From: Alkalibacterium sp034520745
Lineage (GTDB): Bacteria > Bacillota > Bacilli > Lactobacillales > Carnobacteriaceae_A
DNA length: 64,000 nt
Assembly (NCBI GenBank): GCA_034520745.1
Contig: JAXHNF010000003.1
Span: 124,001 to 188,000 of the forward strand
Reading direction: 5' to 3'
Part shown: piece after piece, positions 61,311 to 64,000 of the stretch
How the letters are laid out: each line of letters opens with the position of its first letter
Position numbering within the stretch: the stretch's first letter is position 1
Translations under genes and position numbers: made by a program
The notes under the pieces: model-generated
Told to the model about the DNA's origin: nothing
The model's input: the letters and a program-made list of their open reading frames with translations, nothing else
Databases searched by the model: none

Positions 61311-62608
61311 TTATTTTTCATCTTCACTTTTTTTCACTATGAACACCGACATGGCCTCTTTCCTGAAATAATTTCGGGGCACCGACTGGATTTCTTCGAA
61401 AGTCACAGAATTCAATACATCAGGATAATCAAATAACGTCATTTCCTTAAAAGGGAAATCTACAAACTGGTGTGCGACATGCTCCAAAGAGTTCATATTT
61501 TGTATAAACTGTCCAATCATTTTTTTCTTGACCAGCAGAAAATGCTCAGAGGATAAATCAGGACTGAACTCAGTGATTCATCAAAACATTGATAATGCTT
61601 TTGGACAATTTTCAGGCGTTCTGGAATCGCCTCCGATACTCACATAATCAAAGCCTCGCTCGAAGACATAATCATAACTGAAACTGTCATCGATCATATT
61701 CCTATTATAAAATGATAGATACGTGGAGGACGTTTCACCAAAAAGAAGATCCAGTATGATTTCCATCACAATAATATGACGAAAAGCTGCCTGTTCATCC
61801 AGCCTGTAGCTGCTTCCTCTGATTCCTACAAGAATTTTAGGTATATTGACTGCTGCTCCTGTCTCTCTGTATTTGATGATATCTGTTTGAGAGTCTAGTG
61901 CAGACATCCGTTTTATCTCGTCTGGGCTCAGAAAGATTTTTAAGACTCTGATTTTCTCTGATCCATTCAAGTGTTTCATATGGATCACAGTTTCCTATGA
62001 TCACAAGCTGCATATTTTCCGGATTGTAGAAAGTATCGTAATTACTCTGCAGCATAGCCACACTGATTTTTCTTACACTTTCTTCCGTTCCGGCGACATC
62101 GATCCGCACAGGGTGGTCCGGGTATAAATTTTCAATCAGACCGCGCGTTAAATTCCAGTCCGGATCATCTTCATACATCTGGATTTCCTGAGCAATTATA
62201 CTTTTCTCATCTTCCACTGAACAGCTGGTAAAGAAAGGCGCCTGGACAAAATCCAACAGCGTTTCGAGATTCTTCCTGAAATTGATCGTACAGGAACACA
62301 TAAAGGCTGTCTTTGTATTGCTGGTATACGCATTTACAGATGCTCCTCGGGATGAGATACATGAGAAACATCTCCGTCCTCAGTTTCAAAAAGTTTGTGT
62401 TCCAGAAAATGTGCGATCCCAGCCGGATACGTTGTCCAGGCGTTCTCTCCCTTTGTAAAAAACGTAGTATCTATCGAGCCAAAATCCGTGAACAGGACCA
62501 TATACGTTTTAGTGTAGTCCATTTTAGGAATCAGTTTGACCTCCAGGCCATTCTTCAGTTTTTCCGTAAAAACCGTTTCTTAAGTTCTTCATATTTTCTT
62601 ATATCCAT
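61311..62608 (-). CDS. ymfH: M16 family peptidase YmfH, many frameshifts
   Basis: About 432 residues corrected. Zinc motif HFLEHKLFE (inverted H-x2-E-H, near residue 65) after GIA; the downstream glutamate region is IIAQEIQMYEDDPDW. The start is ATG 62608 with GGAGAG, overlapping the ymfF stop (TAATG). At least five breaks (near 62570, 62340, 62290, 61950, 61580). Such YmfF/YmfH pairs have one active and one inactive subunit; this is the active one. Confidence 0.88.
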
Positions 62609-63870
62609 TAATTATTCTCTCCAATTAATATAAACATCGCTTCAAGTTCGATTAAAGCAGCCAGCTCCATAATGTCTTTCCGAGACACAGACTCTATCTT
62701 GTTCATCCAATCAGTTATAGGTAAATCGTCGCGGTCGACCAAGGTTACATACTATAATCTTTTTCAATCATCGAATATGGAGAGTCAGCAAACTGACAAA
62801 TTTCACTTTTCAGGATTTCTTTTGTCTGAAGTATATCTTCTTCTGTAAAAGCACCTTCAATGATTTTTTTCAGCTCTTTTCTTACCAAATCAGTGACTTT
62901 TCTGACATCTTTGCTTTCAATGCCGGCTTCTACAGTCAGCATCCCACGGTAGGCATCCACGTCGCTTGAAATCGCATAAGCTAGATTCTCATTTTCTCTA
63001 ATTGTCATGAAAAGCCCGGAGTGCGGCATCGAACCGAATATTCCGTCAAAAACCAGTCCAGTGAAATAATATTCATTCTGATAATAGATAGGTGTCCAAA
63101 ATGCCATAGTGAGAATGGTCTGATTGATTTTTTGCGTTTCTTTCTTTTTTCTGATCGTTCCCGTCTTGTTTCTATAGTGGAACGGATCCCATTTTACCGC
63201 CTTGCGTGGACTGAAGTCGAACTTTTCCAGCAACTTTCTGGTCTCGCTTTCAGTAACGTTGCCAGTTACATAGATATCCAACTGGTCTTCATTCATCACT
63301 CTCAAATAAGTATCATAAAGATCAGCTGATGTTATACTCTTTAAATCACTTAGATTCCCGTTAACTGATCATTTTTTGTTCGGGTGCATCAAAATACAAT
63401 TCGTTCAACTTATCGTCAGAATACGTTGCCTTGTCCTCTTCTCTGGACAGGTACTCATCTCTTAACTTTTCCACTTCTCGCAAAAAGGTAGACTCATGAA
63501 ACCTTCCATTGAATACATTGGGAAAAAACAGGACCTGATACATAAATTCCATCGACTGATCTAAGATCCCGGACTCACTGATCAACTTTTCATCGATACA
63601 GTCAACATTCAGCGAGAAGACATGAATATTCCCATAACGAGTCACATCAGCAAAGAAATTAGCTCCATAAAGGACACTCAATTTCCTGCTTAAATCGATT
63701 TGTGTCGGGGAAATGCAGGCTGTTTATGCTCATCATATTCGGCCAGTAGCGCTCGACCTTGTTATGTCGTTCGCTTGAAGGGGCGCTTTGAATCTGAATT
63801 GGATCGACACTGTTTTAAATTTTTCAGTGTGTAAAACATGTACATTAATACCTTCCTTAAGTTCAAACAT
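62608..63870 (-). CDS. ymfF: M16 family peptidase-like YmfF, many frameshifts
   Basis: Partner of YmfH, about 420 residues. The start is ATG 63870 (MFELKEGINVHVLHTEKFKTV) after GGAGGA. No H-x2-E-H is seen in the readable N-terminal part, so it is probably the inactive subunit. Readable blocks: SESGILDQSMEFMYQVLFFP, REVEKLRDEYLSREEDKATY, YITGN-like IYVTGNVTE, FDGIFGSMPHSGLFMTIREN. Breaks near 63700, 63340 and 62745; the end reads ALIELEAMFILIGENN and overlaps ymfH. Confidence 0.87.
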
Positions 63871-63916
63871 TGAGATCCTCCGTAACGACAACATCTAATG
63901 TGCCGTTTTATAATAT

Positions 63917-63951
63917 AAAAATACAGGATCCCGATTGAAATCCTGTATTTT
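63917..63951 (-). terminator. Terminator upstream of ymfF
   Basis: AAAATACAGGAT / ATCCTGTATTTT stem with a 10-base loop, ending the gene that enters from the right edge. Confidence 0.8.
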
Positions 63952-63959
63952 CGACCCGC

Positions 63960-64000
63960 TCATCTGACGAATTCTATTAACTTGTCAACCTTATCTGTTG
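63960..64000 (-). CDS. C-terminal end of an unidentified gene, cut by window edge
   Basis: Minus strand reading enters the window as TDKVDKLIEFVR and stops at TGA 63962-63960, nine bases before a terminator. Too short to identify. The terminator placement is the main support that a gene ends here. Confidence 0.4.
   Translation of the reverse strand, partial: TDKVDKLIEFVR

Noticed and set aside
1..64000. Prophage, insertion sequence or defence island
   Set aside because: No transposase, integrase, phage structural or toxin-antitoxin gene was recognised; gene order is housekeeping throughout.

Overview
The window is a chromosomal segment of a low-to-moderate GC Gram-positive bacterium of the Bacilli. 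Gene content and order point to Lactobacillales, probably near Carnobacteriaceae/Aerococcaceae: a Spx-MecA-CoiA-PepF-SpxH block, Ecs/PrsA/YhaMNO block, DnaB/DnaI primosome genes, ComN, RodZ, RNase Y and YmdB all follow Bacillus-like local synteny, and there are no sporulation genes. This assignment rests on remembered family features; no database search was run.

Layout. 1-9.5 kb: CYTH protein and SpxH on the plus strand, then pepF, coiA, mecA, spx, lipoate ligase, an MBL hydrolase and a porphyrinogen-oxidase-like flavoenzyme on the minus strand. 9.7-13.4 kb: infC-rpmI-rplT behind a leader with its own terminator, then thrS behind a T-box. 13.4-24.4 kb: polA-fpg-coaE-nrdR-dnaB-dnaI, then murC, an SftA-like remnant, ytpR and an M42 aminopeptidase. 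24.5-31.5 kb: PepSY-like membrane protein, trmB, aminoglycoside-phosphotransferase-like kinase, D-amino acid aminotransferase, ecsAB, hit, ytxH-like gene and prsA. 31.6-42.8 kb: yhaM, yhaN, yhaO, ylbF-like gene, class A PBP, nrnA, ytoI and dinB. 42.9-48.9 kb: ruvAB-queA-tgt-yajC-comN, msrB and a DUF937 gene. 48.9-64 kb: mutSL, ymdB, a 52-bp tandem hairpin array, rny, recA, cinA, pgsA, rodZ and the M16 peptidase pair ymfF/ymfH.

Most of the window is housekeeping: DNA repair and recombination (polA, fpg, mutS, mutL, recA, ruvAB, dinB), replication initiation (dnaB, dnaI), RNA processing and decay (rny, yhaM, nrnA), tRNA modification (tgt, queA, trmB), envelope synthesis (murC, PBP, pgsA, rodZ, dat) and protein quality control (Spx/SpxH/MecA, PrsA, Ecs). 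Visible regulation includes a LexA-like box before recA, a PerR-like box over the spx -10 element, the L20-type leader, the thrS T-box and many intrinsic terminators.

Two things stand out. First, over half of the long genes, including essential ones, are split by single-base indels (three in the roughly 135-codon spx gene). Mostly extra bases, they look like uncorrected long-read errors, so each broken gene is annotated over its full reconstructed extent. Second, the rny-ymdB gap holds about eight degenerate 52-bp direct repeats whose junctions form hairpins with matching changes in both arms. That array is the least explained structure here; I found no clear novel multi-gene system.
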